Assembly (NCBI GenBank): GCA_015055665.1
Contig: SVHX01000002.1
Span: forward strand, 1 to 64,000
Reading direction: 5' to 3'
Length of the DNA stretch: 64,000 nucleotides
From: Clostridiales bacterium
GTDB lineage: Bacteria; Bacillota; Clostridia; Christensenellales; UBA1242
Numbering within the stretch: position 1 is the first letter of the stretch; the number at the start of each line of letters is the position of its first letter. The notes beneath the pieces were generated by a model. It had not been told where the DNA came from. It ran no database searches and worked only from the letters and a program-made list of their open reading frames with translations. A program made the translations under genes and the position numbers. This document shows, in pieces, positions 42,065 to 52,140 of this stretch.

Positions 42065-42246
42065 AATTAAACCTCTAAAAATAAAATATATTATGTGTAA
42101 ATAATACCAAATTTTTGGTACAAAAGTCAATCTATTATGTAAGATTTGAGGCAATTTATTTGTGCGGATAGATTTTTTTTGGTACAATATGGGAGAAAAT
42201 ATATAGTGAGTAATCACTAATTAAGAAATGAGAAAAGGAAAAACAA

Positions 42247-43371
42247 ATGAAACGACTGCTTAAGAGCATCTTATGCGGTGTGATGCTTGCTATTACTATA
42301 ATAGGTGTATCTGGAAGAATAGATATTAATGCCAACGCTAGTAATAGTACACATACGGTAACATTTGACTTTAGTAAAGATAGGGTACTTAAGTACATTA
42401 ATAGTACTAGTGAAATACTAGAATCTTTGCGAAGTTATACGCTTACCACTCCGCATAATCAGATAATAGAAGACAGTTTAATACGCGTTCCACACAACAC
42501 TATTAGCAGATATTACACATATTACTGGACGTATAACGGTACTAGAGTTGACCTAGGCAACTTTGTGATTAACCGAGATGTTAAGTTTGTTGCTGAGTGG
42601 GTGCCAAGAGATAATACAGCATATTTCATATTTGAAAACGAAGAGGTTGCGACTGAGGTTACTAATAGGGTAGATACGCTTAAGTTTAATATAGAAAGCG
42701 GAAGGATAGAATTGTATCGCCCTATAAGGCAACATTATATATTCGCAGGATGGTACAAACCAGATAGTAAAATTGAAGAAACATATATCCCTGCGGGGAC
42801 GGAAGGTGACAAGGTGTATTACGCCAAGTTCCGTCCTATTAATTATTATATCAATTACAATACTAATGCAACGATTAGTAATCCTACTAGCTATACAGTC
42901 GAGGACGAAGATATTATTCTATACGATCCTGTGGCGGAAGGGCATATATTCCATGGGTGGTATTCGGATAGCGGATGCACTAATCCAATAGATAAGATAG
43001 ACACATCAGTTGGCGGTAATATTAGTATCTATCCATTATGGGAGTTAGAGAAATACGCGGTGACATATACTCTGCCCAATGGAACTAAAGCAGTTGTCAT
43101 GACCGAGTATGGTAAGAAAGCCGAACTTCCTAGGCTCGAGGGCAAGAGCATATTTAGTATTGTTAAGACGGATGTTAGCAGGGATAATATAACCAGAGAA
43201 ACCAGTATAACTATTAGATATGTTAATATCTGGTATGTTTATGTGCTAGGGATACTAGTAATAGCAGGGATAGTGGTTGGAATTATTCTAGCAATTCGCA
43301 AGCGTAGGAATACACATAATACTCTAAGGAGTTATTATCAATCAAGTATGGCAAGGAGGGGAAGGCGTTAA
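42247..43371 (+). CDS. Surface protein with InlB B-type (Listeria/Bacteroides) repeats and C-terminal TM
   Basis: Signal peptide; YIFAGWYKPDSK / HIFHGWYSDSGCTNPID repeats; C-terminal hydrophobic segment followed by Arg-rich tail. Confidence 0.75.
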   Translation: MKRLLKSILCGVMLAITIIGVSGRIDINANASNSTHTVTFDFSKDRVLKYINSTSEILESLRSYTLTTPHNQIIEDSLIRVPHNTISRYYTYYWTYNGTRVDLGNFVINRDVKFVAEWVPRDNTAYFIFENEEVATEVTNRVDTLKFNIESGRIELYRPIRQHYIFAGWYKPDSKIEETYIPAGTEGDKVYYAKFRPINYYINYNTNATISNPTSYTVEDEDIILYDPVAEGHIFHGWYSDSGCTNPIDKIDTSVGGNISIYPLWELEKYAVTYTLPNGTKAVVMTEYGKKAELPRLEGKSIFSIVKTDVSRDNITRETSITIRYVNIWYVYVLGILVIAGIVVGIILAIRKRRNTHNTLRSYYQSSMARRGRR

Positions 43372-43372
43372 T

Positions 43373-44740
43373 ATGGCGGACAAAGTTAAACAGCCCAAAG
43401 AAATAGATGTCTTTAATAGATTTAGCAACTTTAACAAGCTCAAGATTATTGGCATTGGTCTAGCAATTGCGTTAGTTATATGCACGACAATATTTTTCCT
43501 CGCCAAGATATTCTCTTCCTACACTATATCTTTCGAAACATATGGCGGTCTTGTATACGGCGAGCCAATTAAGACAGATACTTACAAGTTCCTCGAGAAG
43601 ACACGAGAGCCTGTTGGTCTTAAGAAGGAAGGGTATTATATCGAAGGGTATTATACAGATGCCAAGTTTACTAATAGATTCGAATTTGGCAAGCGTACAT
43701 GGAACAGCAAGAAACTTTATGTTAATTGGCAAGTAGGTTATGCGGTGCAGTTATTCTTTGCAGAAGGGGAAGATACTAACGAAAGACCATCAACAGATAC
43801 AACTGGTATTGATGTTGCTAGACTAAAATTATACCACGAGCAATATGTCAAGCCGGGTAGCGAATACACGTTGCCACTAATATATAACGATATCCAAGAC
43901 AACGAGCATTATGGTGAGCAGTTATATTGGAATATGGAAGGCGATCTCGAGAGCAAGCCTTTCGCAACCAAGACATTTACTGTATCGGATAACATTAAGA
44001 TCTTTGGCACTTGGTTTGATACTGCCGAAGACAAATTCGCTGTAACGCAAGAGGGTGTTCTTACTAGATACCTTGGCGAGTGTGCCAACGTTGTATTGCC
44101 TAGCAAAGTTAAGAAGATTAAGGATATAGATAAGTTTACTGCAGGGCGTTGGAACGTTATGAATACTGCAGACGGTAGCGGTTATAGTGCCTTTGATAAA
44201 GTCTATGAGAAACTTGACACGGTTATCATTGGATCGGAGTTTCAGGAGCTTGGCTCGCACTCATTTAGGAATTGCTCTAAGCTAAATAGAGTATATTTCG
44301 AAGGCAACAAAATCCACACTATTGGTGAGTGGGCATTTGTTGAGTGTGGCAATTTGGCGAATTTGGAACTCCCTAATAGTGTTAGAACGATAGAGGATAG
44401 AGCTTTCTACAAATCTGGTATTAAGACACTTACGGGATTAAATAACGTGGAATCTATTGGATACGGTGCGTTTATGGAGTGTGTAAGCCTCAAAGAACTA
44501 GAGCTTAGGAATATAGCTACAATAGATAGCCTAGCATTTGCGGGTACAACAATGTCTAAGCTAATACTTACTACTGCAGATGTTCCAGAGGTAAATATGC
44601 CGACTGACGATACAGATATCCTATGGGGAAACTTCGTGTGCAAGATATATGTGCCAGAGGCAATGTTAGAGGAGTATTCTAATAAGTATCCATGGAGTAT
44701 ATATCATCAGGCAGGAAGAGTACTGGCAATTACTGAATAA
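43373..44740 (+). CDS. Membrane-anchored BspA-like leucine-rich-repeat protein
   Basis: N-terminal TM; FQELGSHSFRNCSKLNRVYFEGNKIHTIGEWAFVECGNLANLELPNSVRTIEDRAFYKS repeats. Confidence 0.8.
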   Translation: MADKVKQPKEIDVFNRFSNFNKLKIIGIGLAIALVICTTIFFLAKIFSSYTISFETYGGLVYGEPIKTDTYKFLEKTREPVGLKKEGYYIEGYYTDAKFTNRFEFGKRTWNSKKLYVNWQVGYAVQLFFAEGEDTNERPSTDTTGIDVARLKLYHEQYVKPGSEYTLPLIYNDIQDNEHYGEQLYWNMEGDLESKPFATKTFTVSDNIKIFGTWFDTAEDKFAVTQEGVLTRYLGECANVVLPSKVKKIKDIDKFTAGRWNVMNTADGSGYSAFDKVYEKLDTVIIGSEFQELGSHSFRNCSKLNRVYFEGNKIHTIGEWAFVECGNLANLELPNSVRTIEDRAFYKSGIKTLTGLNNVESIGYGAFMECVSLKELELRNIATIDSLAFAGTTMSKLILTTADVPEVNMPTDDTDILWGNFVCKIYVPEAMLEEYSNKYPWSIYHQAGRVLAITE

Positions 44741-44903
44741 ATTATATAAGTAGGTAGAGAAAATTGTGATTCTTTGCCTATTTTTTTATGCAACAATAAG
44801 AGATTTTGTCGTTGTTGTATTTTTTCCAATTGCCTATTGACAAACGCAAAATCCGTGATACAATTAGTATAATACAAATATTTTTATGGGAAAGGAGAAG
44901 ATT

Positions 44904-45455
44904 ATGAGCGATAAGAAAACTAAAAAGTTCGAAGACAGAATTGTTCCTACATTTCTTGTGTACGAATTAGCCACAATGGCAAATGGATTTGCTGGTGAAG
45001 ATGGTAAGAAGGTGCAATACAAGAAGACAGATTTCTTCCTTATTACAGATGATCTAAATGAGATGGATGCTCGTGAAGGGGTTGCCCTTCAACTAACAGG
45101 TCGTAAGGCGGGAGAGAAGGTTAAGTATACGATTGATCGCAAAGTTATGTCTCAGAAAGGGGCGAAAAAATATTATGCAGAAACTATGAAGATTGATTCC
45201 GAAGAGCAGTATACCGGTGCTGTTACTTATAGGGCAAAGGGTATAGCATGTTGTACTGGAGATTCTTTCATAAGTGGAATTAAGCCTACAACTACTAGAT
45301 TTGATGATAAGTACATTACAATTATGAACATTATTGGCAAGTCAATTGAACTAAATACCGAGCAATATGATAAGGTAAGAGCTGAGTATTGTAATGACAA
45401 ACTCCGCGAAGAGGCAGAGTGTGATGTTGCCGAATTAATGGCAGATAAAAATTAA
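44904..45455 (+). CDS. Hypothetical protein, tandem family member 1
   Basis: AAGGAGAAG upstream of the ATG at 44904; DRIVPTFLVYELA, LTGRKAGEKV; shares layout with the next two ORFs. Confidence 0.65.
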   Translation: MSDKKTKKFEDRIVPTFLVYELATMANGFAGEDGKKVQYKKTDFFLITDDLNEMDAREGVALQLTGRKAGEKVKYTIDRKVMSQKGAKKYYAETMKIDSEEQYTGAVTYRAKGIACCTGDSFISGIKPTTTRFDDKYITIMNIIGKSIELNTEQYDKVRAEYCNDKLREEAECDVAELMADKN

Positions 45456-45480
45456 AAATAATACATAAGAGGTGGAAATT

Positions 45481-45993
45481 ATGAAACAAAAATTAAGAGA
45501 TGACATGATATTGCCTTTGAATAAGGTATATGGGTTAGAGACTGGAGAGTGTCTTTATGACTACGAGGGCAAGAAGATCCCAGGTAAAGCAGTTGGTTAC
45601 TTCCTAATAGACGGATTAGGACAATCTAAAGAATGGCAGTGTGGTTGTACAGAAGAAGGTCTTGCTATACGTGTAACTGGTGACAGTAAGGGGTGCTTTG
45701 TGCCATATAAATTATTTCATTACTATAAAAGAAATTCTTTTACAGTTAGTTTAGAGATAAAGACCGAAGGCCAGTACTATACTACTTATGAAGCTAAAAG
45801 TATATCTGAATTGCCAACAGCGGTAAGCGACTTTAAGGATGCAAAATATGGTACTGTAGCAGATATCAATGTGTATGCCGATACATATAATAAGACATAC
45901 AAAGAGAACGCAATCAAGGCTCATCTAGAATATGAAGGTAGCAAAATTGCCGAGGAAAATGTTGCTAAGCTATTTGATATGAGTGATGAGTAA
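45481..45993 (+). CDS. Hypothetical protein, tandem family member 2
   Basis: DMILPLNKVYGLE, VTGDSKG, DINVYADTYNKTYKENAIKAHLE. Confidence 0.65.
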   Translation: MKQKLRDDMILPLNKVYGLETGECLYDYEGKKIPGKAVGYFLIDGLGQSKEWQCGCTEEGLAIRVTGDSKGCFVPYKLFHYYKRNSFTVSLEIKTEGQYYTTYEAKSISELPTAVSDFKDAKYGTVADINVYADTYNKTYKENAIKAHLEYEGSKIAEENVAKLFDMSDE

Positions 45994-46004
45994 GAAGGTG
46001 TATT

Positions 46005-46553
46005 ATGAGCAAAGAACTTAAAGACAGAATTGTTCCTCTAGATAGAGTATACGCACTAGAGTGTGATACTTATCTCTATGTCGATAGTAATACATTTGGA
46101 ACCAATGTTGTGTATATTCTTTTGCAAGAGCCTATGTATGAGCATGTCGGAACCGATTGGTTGCCTTCGCGAGAGAAGGCGATAATTCTTACAGGTGAGC
46201 ATGCCGGTGAGAGTGTAAAAGATAAACTAGATATTGATGATGATATAGTATTTATGCGAGTTGATTTGGTTAACAAATCGCGTATAGCATATAGACATAC
46301 ATGGACATTGGCGGAGTCTAACCGACTTCGCAATCGAGAAACTCGATATAAGAATCGTACTGTGACTTTCGGTAGCGCTATGGATGATAGGGCGTTTAAC
46401 GGTGCTAAATTTGCAAAAGTTGGAGATATTAGTGCTCTAGCTGATGAATATAATCGTGTATACGAAGAAAACGCTATCAAGGCAAGCATTGAGAATAGTT
46501 ATGCCAAACAATCTGAGCAAGACATGGAAGAGCTGTTTGGCAAAGGTGAGTAG
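46005..46553 (+). CDS. Hypothetical protein, tandem family member 3
   Basis: DRIVPLDRVYALE, LTGEHAGESV, DISALADEYNRVYEENAIKASIE. Confidence 0.65.
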   Translation: MSKELKDRIVPLDRVYALECDTYLYVDSNTFGTNVVYILLQEPMYEHVGTDWLPSREKAIILTGEHAGESVKDKLDIDDDIVFMRVDLVNKSRIAYRHTWTLAESNRLRNRETRYKNRTVTFGSAMDDRAFNGAKFAKVGDISALADEYNRVYEENAIKASIENSYAKQSEQDMEELFGKGE

Positions 46554-46569
46554 TTAACATAGGATTTAT

Positions 46570-46607
46570 AAGCAAGCGGATTTATGTAAAATTTGCTTGC
46601 TTTTTTT
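46570..46607 (+). terminator. Rho-independent terminator
   Basis: AAGCAAGC...GCTTGCTTTTTTT. Confidence 0.75.
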
Positions 46608-46717
46608 CGTGCATTGTGCCTCTAATGTTTAGACAAAGTGCAAGTAATTTGCTAAAATAAAATTGTTAGTGAGATTTTACACAAACTAAAATTATTATTA
46701 AATGGGAAGGAGTGTAT

Positions 46718-47203
46718 ATGTGTAATTGTGTAAGGTTGGGAACAGATGAGCAAGTTAAAGAGTTTGAGGCTGTTCTCGAGGAATATAAGGGAGATAGAGG
46801 CAATGTAATGGTTGTGCTCCAGAAGACTCAGGGGATATTTGGATATATACCTGAGGGCACGCTTAAGATGATAGCAGAAAGTCTTAAGATGCCAGAGAGT
46901 GAGATATATGGAATTATTACTTTCTATAGTCAGTTCACTCTAACCCCTAAGGCAAAGTATAATATAGATGTGTGCTTGGGAACTGCGTGTTTCGTACTAG
47001 GAGCTCAAGATGTAATGGATAAGATTCTTGCTAAGCTTGGTGTCAAAGTGGGCGAGATGACCAAGGACGGCAAGTGGATAGTAACTAGTTGTAGATGTCT
47101 TGGTTGTTGCGGACTAGCGCCAGCTATAACCATTAACGGCGAAGTTTACGGCAAGATGAAAGTCGAAGATGTAGATAGAATTATTGATAGTTTTGCAGAT
47201 TAA
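46718..47203 (+). CDS. NuoE-like [2Fe-2S] subunit of NAD(P)-dependent [FeFe]-hydrogenase
   Basis: GNVMVVLQKTQGIFGYIPEGTLKMIAE...GTACFVLGA...CRCLGCCGLAPA; GGAAGGAG upstream. Confidence 0.9.
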   Translation: MCNCVRLGTDEQVKEFEAVLEEYKGDRGNVMVVLQKTQGIFGYIPEGTLKMIAESLKMPESEIYGIITFYSQFTLTPKAKYNIDVCLGTACFVLGAQDVMDKILAKLGVKVGEMTKDGKWIVTSCRCLGCCGLAPAITINGEVYGKMKVEDVDRIIDSFAD

Positions 47204-47215
47204 TAGGGGGCGAGT

Positions 47216-49075
47216 ATGAGTAAGGAATTAGAAGAATTAAAGCAGAAGTACTTGGCCGAAGTATTATTCCGTCGTGATGGAGATACCTCGGGAGTAAATT
47301 ACAAATATAATATTATGGTGTGCGGTGGTACAGGATGCCGTAGCTGTAAGAGTAAGAAAGTTCAAGAGAAACTTGAAGAGGTTGTCAAAGCCAAAGGTCT
47401 TGAGAGCGAGATTAAGATTAATGGTGTAGGATGCTTTGGATTATGTGTTAATGGACCAATTGTCCTTGTGTACCCACAAGACGCTATGTACGAGAAAGTT
47501 AGCGTAGACGACTGCGAAGAGATTATATATAGATTGCAGGAGGGTGCGTTGGTTGAGCGACTACTACATCACGAAAATGGTAGTGCTGTAGAGAAAAAGT
47601 CTGACATTAACTTCTGCAAAAAGCAGAAGTATGTTGCACGTAACAATGCTGAGTATATGAGTCTAGAAAATATTTTAGGAGACTATGTTGCTCTTAATGG
47701 TTACCAAGCACTTAACAAAGTTGTTAACTCTATGACTCAAGACGAGGTTATTAAGGTTATCAAAGATAGTGGTCTTAGAGGCAGGGGTGGAGCAGGATTC
47801 CCAACTGGTAATAAGTGGGAGTTTACTAAAGTGGTAGATGCTCCTCAGAAGTATGTTATTTGTAACGCAGACGAGGGTGATCCTGGTGCGTTCATGGATA
47901 GAAGTATTATTGAGAGTAATCCTCATGCAATTATCGAAGCAATGGCAATATGCGGATACGCAATTGGTGCTAGCAAGGGTTATGTTTACTTAAGAGCAGA
48001 GTATCCTCTAGCTGGTGAGAGGTTGCAATCTGCAATTGATGAGGCAACAAACAGAGGGTTCTTAGGCAAGAATATATTTGGCTCTAACTTCTCGTTTGAG
48101 CTAGGCATCAAGTATGGTGCGGGTGCGTTTGTATGTGGAGAAGAAACTGCACTTATGCGCAGCATTGAGGGTGGCAGAGGCGAGCCAACTCTTAAGCCTC
48201 CATATCCAGCAGAGAAAGGTCTGTATGGTTGTCCATCTGTAATTAATAATGTAGAAACACTTGCTAACATTGCTCAAATTATTAATAATGGTGCAGAGTG
48301 GTTTAATTCGATAGGTACTGAGGATAGTAAGGGTACTAAAGTATTTGCTCTTACTGGTAAAGTTGTTAACTCGGGACTTGTAGAACTACCAATGGGTACA
48401 ACAATTAGAGAGATTGTGTATGATATTGGTGGCGGAATACCTAACGGCAAGAAATTCAAGGCTGTACAAATGGGCGGACCGTCTGGGGGATGTATACCAG
48501 AGGCACATCTAGATACACCTATTGACTACAAGAGTCTTAACGACCTTGGCTCTATGATGGGTTCTGGTGGTATGATTGTAGTTGACGAAGATACTTGCAT
48601 GGTAGACTTTGCTAAGTTCTTCCTACAATTTACTCGTGATGAAAGTTGTGGTAAGTGTACTCCATGTAGAGTGGGCAATATGAGAATTCTAGAAATTCTC
48701 GAGAAGATTACATCTGGCAAGGCTACAATGGAAGACTTAGACAAGCTTGAGGAACTATGTAATTATGTTAAGAGCAATTCGCTTTGCGGACTTGGTCAGA
48801 CAAGTCCTAACCCAGTATTATCTACACTTAAGTACTTTAGAGATGAGTACATTGAGCATATCCGCGATCACAAGTGTAGAGCGGGTGTTTGCAAGAGCAT
48901 GACTAGATATAAGATTACTGACAAGTGTATTGGATGTAGTGCTTGTAGTAGAGTGTGTCCAGTAGGAGCAATCTCAGGCGAGATTAAGAAGAAATTTGAA
49001 ATAGACCCAGAGAAGTGTATCAAGTGCGGCAAGTGCGAAGCTACTTGTAGATTTGGGGCTATTGTAAAGGAGTAA
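47216..49075 (+). CDS. NuoF-like flavoprotein subunit of [FeFe]-hydrogenase
   Basis: GLRGRGGAGFPTGNKWEF, NADEGDPGAFMDR, ESCGKCTPCRVG, C-terminal 2x[4Fe-4S] ferredoxin motifs. Confidence 0.93.
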   Translation: MSKELEELKQKYLAEVLFRRDGDTSGVNYKYNIMVCGGTGCRSCKSKKVQEKLEEVVKAKGLESEIKINGVGCFGLCVNGPIVLVYPQDAMYEKVSVDDCEEIIYRLQEGALVERLLHHENGSAVEKKSDINFCKKQKYVARNNAEYMSLENILGDYVALNGYQALNKVVNSMTQDEVIKVIKDSGLRGRGGAGFPTGNKWEFTKVVDAPQKYVICNADEGDPGAFMDRSIIESNPHAIIEAMAICGYAIGASKGYVYLRAEYPLAGERLQSAIDEATNRGFLGKNIFGSNFSFELGIKYGAGAFVCGEETALMRSIEGGRGEPTLKPPYPAEKGLYGCPSVINNVETLANIAQIINNGAEWFNSIGTEDSKGTKVFALTGKVVNSGLVELPMGTTIREIVYDIGGGIPNGKKFKAVQMGGPSGGCIPEAHLDTPIDYKSLNDLGSMMGSGGMIVVDEDTCMVDFAKFFLQFTRDESCGKCTPCRVGNMRILEILEKITSGKATMEDLDKLEELCNYVKSNSLCGLGQTSPNPVLSTLKYFRDEYIEHIRDHKCRAGVCKSMTRYKITDKCIGCSACSRVCPVGAISGEIKKKFEIDPEKCIKCGKCEATCRFGAIVKE

Positions 49076-49078
49076 GAT

Positions 49079-50791
49079 ATGGATATTGAGATTATAATTG
49101 ACGGCAAAAAAATCAAAGCCGATAGTAATAGTACCATCCTTGAGGTTGCAAGGAAGAACGATATCGAAATACCTACTCTTTGCTACCTAAAAGGAATTAA
49201 TGAGCCAGCAAGTTGTAGAGTGTGTGTGGTAGAAGTAGAGGGGGCTAGAAATCTAGTAACCGCTTGTACTACTAAGATTAGACCAGATATGGTTGTTAAG
49301 ACCAATACAACTAAGGTAATTAAGGCGAGAAAGACTGCTCTTGAATTGCTATTAAGTAACCACAATAAGAACTGTCTTAACTGTCCAAAGAACCTTAAGT
49401 GCGATTTCCAGAAACTTGTAGAGCAATTCCATTGCGATACAGAGAAGTATGCTGGAGCAACTACCGAAAATCATATTGACGACACTAACCATGCAATAGT
49501 AAGAGATATGAGCAAATGTATACTTTGTGGCAAGTGTGTGTCTGTTTGTGCCAAATTGCAAGGCTGCAGTGCCATTACTAAGATTAATAGAGGATTCGAA
49601 ACTAAAGTAGGTTCAGACTTTGATAAATGTATGCAAGAGTCTAGTTGTATAGGTTGCGGACAATGTGTTCTTGTTTGTCCAACTGGTGCACTTACTCAGA
49701 AGAACGATATTCCTAAGGTACTAGATATACTAGAGAAGACTGATGTTATCAGAATTGCTCAAGTGGCACCATCTGTTCGTGTAGCTATTGGCGAGGAGTT
49801 CGGTGGCAAGATTGGCGAATTCGCAGAAGGCAAGATGGTTACTGCTCTTAAAGAGATTGGTTTTGATTATGTATTTGATGTTAATATGGGTGCGGACTTT
49901 ACAATTGTCGAAGAGGCACAAGAACTAATTGAACATCTTAAGACTAATTCTAAGTACCCATTATTCACATCTTGTTGTCCTGGTTGGTTTAATTATGTTC
50001 AGAAGAACTATCCGGATATGGAGAAGTATCTGTCTTCTTCCAAATCTCCTAACGAGATGCTTGCAAGTATTATTAAGTATTACTTCGAAGAACAAGGCAA
50101 AAAGGTTGAGATTGTATCTGTAATGCCTTGTACAGGTAAGAAACGTGAGGTATTTGCTCATGGTGTAATTGATGCTTGTATAACTACAAGAGAGCTAGGA
50201 GAACTTATTAGACTTAAGGGTATTAACTTTAATAAGTTAGCAGATAGCAAGTTTGATGATCCATTTGGCGAGTATACAGGTGGAGCGTTGATCTTTGGTG
50301 TAACAGGTGGTGTAACCGAGGCTGCTCTTAGATATGCGGTACACAAGCTTACCGGTAAGAAGCGTAATATTATAGAAGATGTTCGTAATAGCAAGGGCGT
50401 TAAGGAAGTTGAGGTTGACCTAGGCGGAAGAACTATTAGGCTTGCTATTGTACATGGTCTTGCTAATGCTCAGAGAGTAATTGAAGATATAATTGCAGGG
50501 GAGAAGCATTATGACTTTGTAGAAGTTATGGCGTGCCCAGGCGGATGTGTTAATGGTGGTGGACAGCCATATGTTGACTATAACAAGATTAGTGCTACCG
50601 AAGTAGCTAAGAAACGTGCTGCTACTATCTACAAGGCAGATGGCGATATGAAGTTTAAAGAAGCTGGCGAGAACAAGGGAGTTGCCAAAGTATATAGCGA
50701 GCTATTCAAGGGCGATCACGAATTAATTCATAAGCTCCTTCATTATGTTCATGTTGACTATGATAGAGTGGAAGAGTCTAAAGACAATTAA
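49079..50791 (+). CDS. [FeFe]-hydrogenase catalytic subunit (group A, probably trimeric bifurcating type)
   Basis: H-cluster motifs TSCCPGWF, MPCTGKKRE, EVMACPGGCVNGGGQP; N-terminal 2Fe-2S and 4Fe-4S domains. Confidence 0.93.
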   Translation: MDIEIIIDGKKIKADSNSTILEVARKNDIEIPTLCYLKGINEPASCRVCVVEVEGARNLVTACTTKIRPDMVVKTNTTKVIKARKTALELLLSNHNKNCLNCPKNLKCDFQKLVEQFHCDTEKYAGATTENHIDDTNHAIVRDMSKCILCGKCVSVCAKLQGCSAITKINRGFETKVGSDFDKCMQESSCIGCGQCVLVCPTGALTQKNDIPKVLDILEKTDVIRIAQVAPSVRVAIGEEFGGKIGEFAEGKMVTALKEIGFDYVFDVNMGADFTIVEEAQELIEHLKTNSKYPLFTSCCPGWFNYVQKNYPDMEKYLSSSKSPNEMLASIIKYYFEEQGKKVEIVSVMPCTGKKREVFAHGVIDACITTRELGELIRLKGINFNKLADSKFDDPFGEYTGGALIFGVTGGVTEAALRYAVHKLTGKKRNIIEDVRNSKGVKEVEVDLGGRTIRLAIVHGLANAQRVIEDIIAGEKHYDFVEVMACPGGCVNGGGQPYVDYNKISATEVAKKRAATIYKADGDMKFKEAGENKGVAKVYSELFKGDHELIHKLLHYVHVDYDRVEESKDN

Positions 50792-50795
50792 TAAC

Positions 50796-50836
50796 AAAAA
50801 AATACTATCAGTTTGAGATTGACTGGTAGTATTTTT
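50796..50836 (+). terminator. Rho-independent terminator
   Basis: AAAAAATACTATCAG...CTGGTAGTATTTTTT. Confidence 0.8.
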
Positions 50837-50877
50837 TGTGTATTATATTCATTGTAATGATAAAGTTTGGTAAATAT

Positions 50878-52140
50878 TTATATTACATAGTTTAGCCTTA
50901 GATTGATGCGGAAGGACATATCCGACATATATTCGTTATCCTCGAGTGAGTTAATATAGTCTTGGAACTTTCGGTACTTGAACGCGTTGAATTTCTCATA
51001 CACATTAAGGATATCATAATGTTTGGTTTGCATAAGAGATATTGTATTTTGCAATTTTTCATCTATCATGGCGTTAATTTTTTCTTTCACGTTATCTGTG
51101 AGGTAATTGATCGTGCCATTGGTTGAAGCAAAAGAGTGGTTCTCGCTCGATACAACTTCGTCAATCATTAATGATAACCAAATATTATACTCCATAACTG
51201 GCTTGCCGTCCTCGAACTTAGGTATTGCTACAACAACCTTGTCTGCTTCCTGAAAGACTACTGTACTATCTATAAAGTGCTCGTCATTTATGTCTTCGAG
51301 TACGAATTTCTGATACTCGCCAGTTTTGCTCAGTAGTGTGTATATAAACTTCTCATCATCACTAAGGTGGGATAGGAATTTGCCATCGCGAATAATTGCG
51401 ATTTCTCCCTTGTTGGTTATTTTGCTCTGTTGTTGACTGCCACCAGTAGCGCTCTGAGAGCTGCCGCTCTGACTGCCTCCTCCGCTAGAATTATCGCTAC
51501 TACCGCTACCACCGCCTTCTCCCTCGTTGCTACTAGATTTCTCGACATTGATTATAGGTATTGCAAATGTTGAATTCGGACTATAATATGCTCGGTAGAA
51601 TCTATCTATTGTAACGTTGCTAAGAAGAGATCTCTCCTCTTGGCTCATGATAATATTCTTTAGGCTAAGGTCAAGAAGGTTGTTGCTAGTCTTAACTGCG
51701 TTAAGAAGATCCTTTGTGCTATCGGGTGTTGCAATAAGTGTTGGGTTAGTGGATAGGTTGGCTGTTCGAATAAAGTAATCAAGAATTTGAGTAAGGTTGT
51801 CTTGCATTAGGTCTTCATGAAATATAATGCAGTCGCAGTGGGCAAGTCCAATGTTTCTGCCGATATCGAGAGTTATCTTGTCTAATGCTTGAGAGATAGA
51901 TTTTCCTTTGGCGTCAAATAGTTCGAGGTTCGAATTTATATCGTTTTCGCCTTTGGGTATTACTGCAAGTATGGATACTTGGTACTCATCCTCGATCATT
52001 TCTACTCCTATTGATGTAGCAACAATGGTTTTGTCTTTGTCTGATTGTTTGTATAGTGTTGTGGGCGAACTAATAAGTATAAGAATTATAAATACTGCAA
52101 AAATCTTGTTTCGCCATATCTTAGCAAGTGCACTTAGCAT
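50878..52140 (-). CDS. GerC-family spore germination protein
   Basis: Third gene of a gerA-B-C operon; TIVATSIGVEMIEDEYQVSI...FDAKGKSISQALDKI...IGLAHCDCIIFHEDL. Confidence 0.85.
   Translation of the reverse strand: MLSALAKIWRNKIFAVFIILILISSPTTLYKQSDKDKTIVATSIGVEMIEDEYQVSILAVIPKGENDINSNLELFDAKGKSISQALDKITLDIGRNIGLAHCDCIIFHEDLMQDNLTQILDYFIRTANLSTNPTLIATPDSTKDLLNAVKTSNNLLDLSLKNIIMSQEERSLLSNVTIDRFYRAYYSPNSTFAIPIINVEKSSSNEGEGGGSGSSDNSSGGGSQSGSSQSATGGSQQQSKITNKGEIAIIRDGKFLSHLSDDEKFIYTLLSKTGEYQKFVLEDINDEHFIDSTVVFQEADKVVVAIPKFEDGKPVMEYNIWLSLMIDEVVSSENHSFASTNGTINYLTDNVKEKINAMIDEKLQNTISLMQTKHYDILNVYEKFNAFKYRKFQDYINSLEDNEYMSDMSFRINLRLNYVI

Noticed and set aside
42065-42246. T-box leader upstream of leuS
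   Set aside because: The leuS-gene intergenic region is short and no T-box sequence (UGGNACC-type) or specifier hairpin was recognised.
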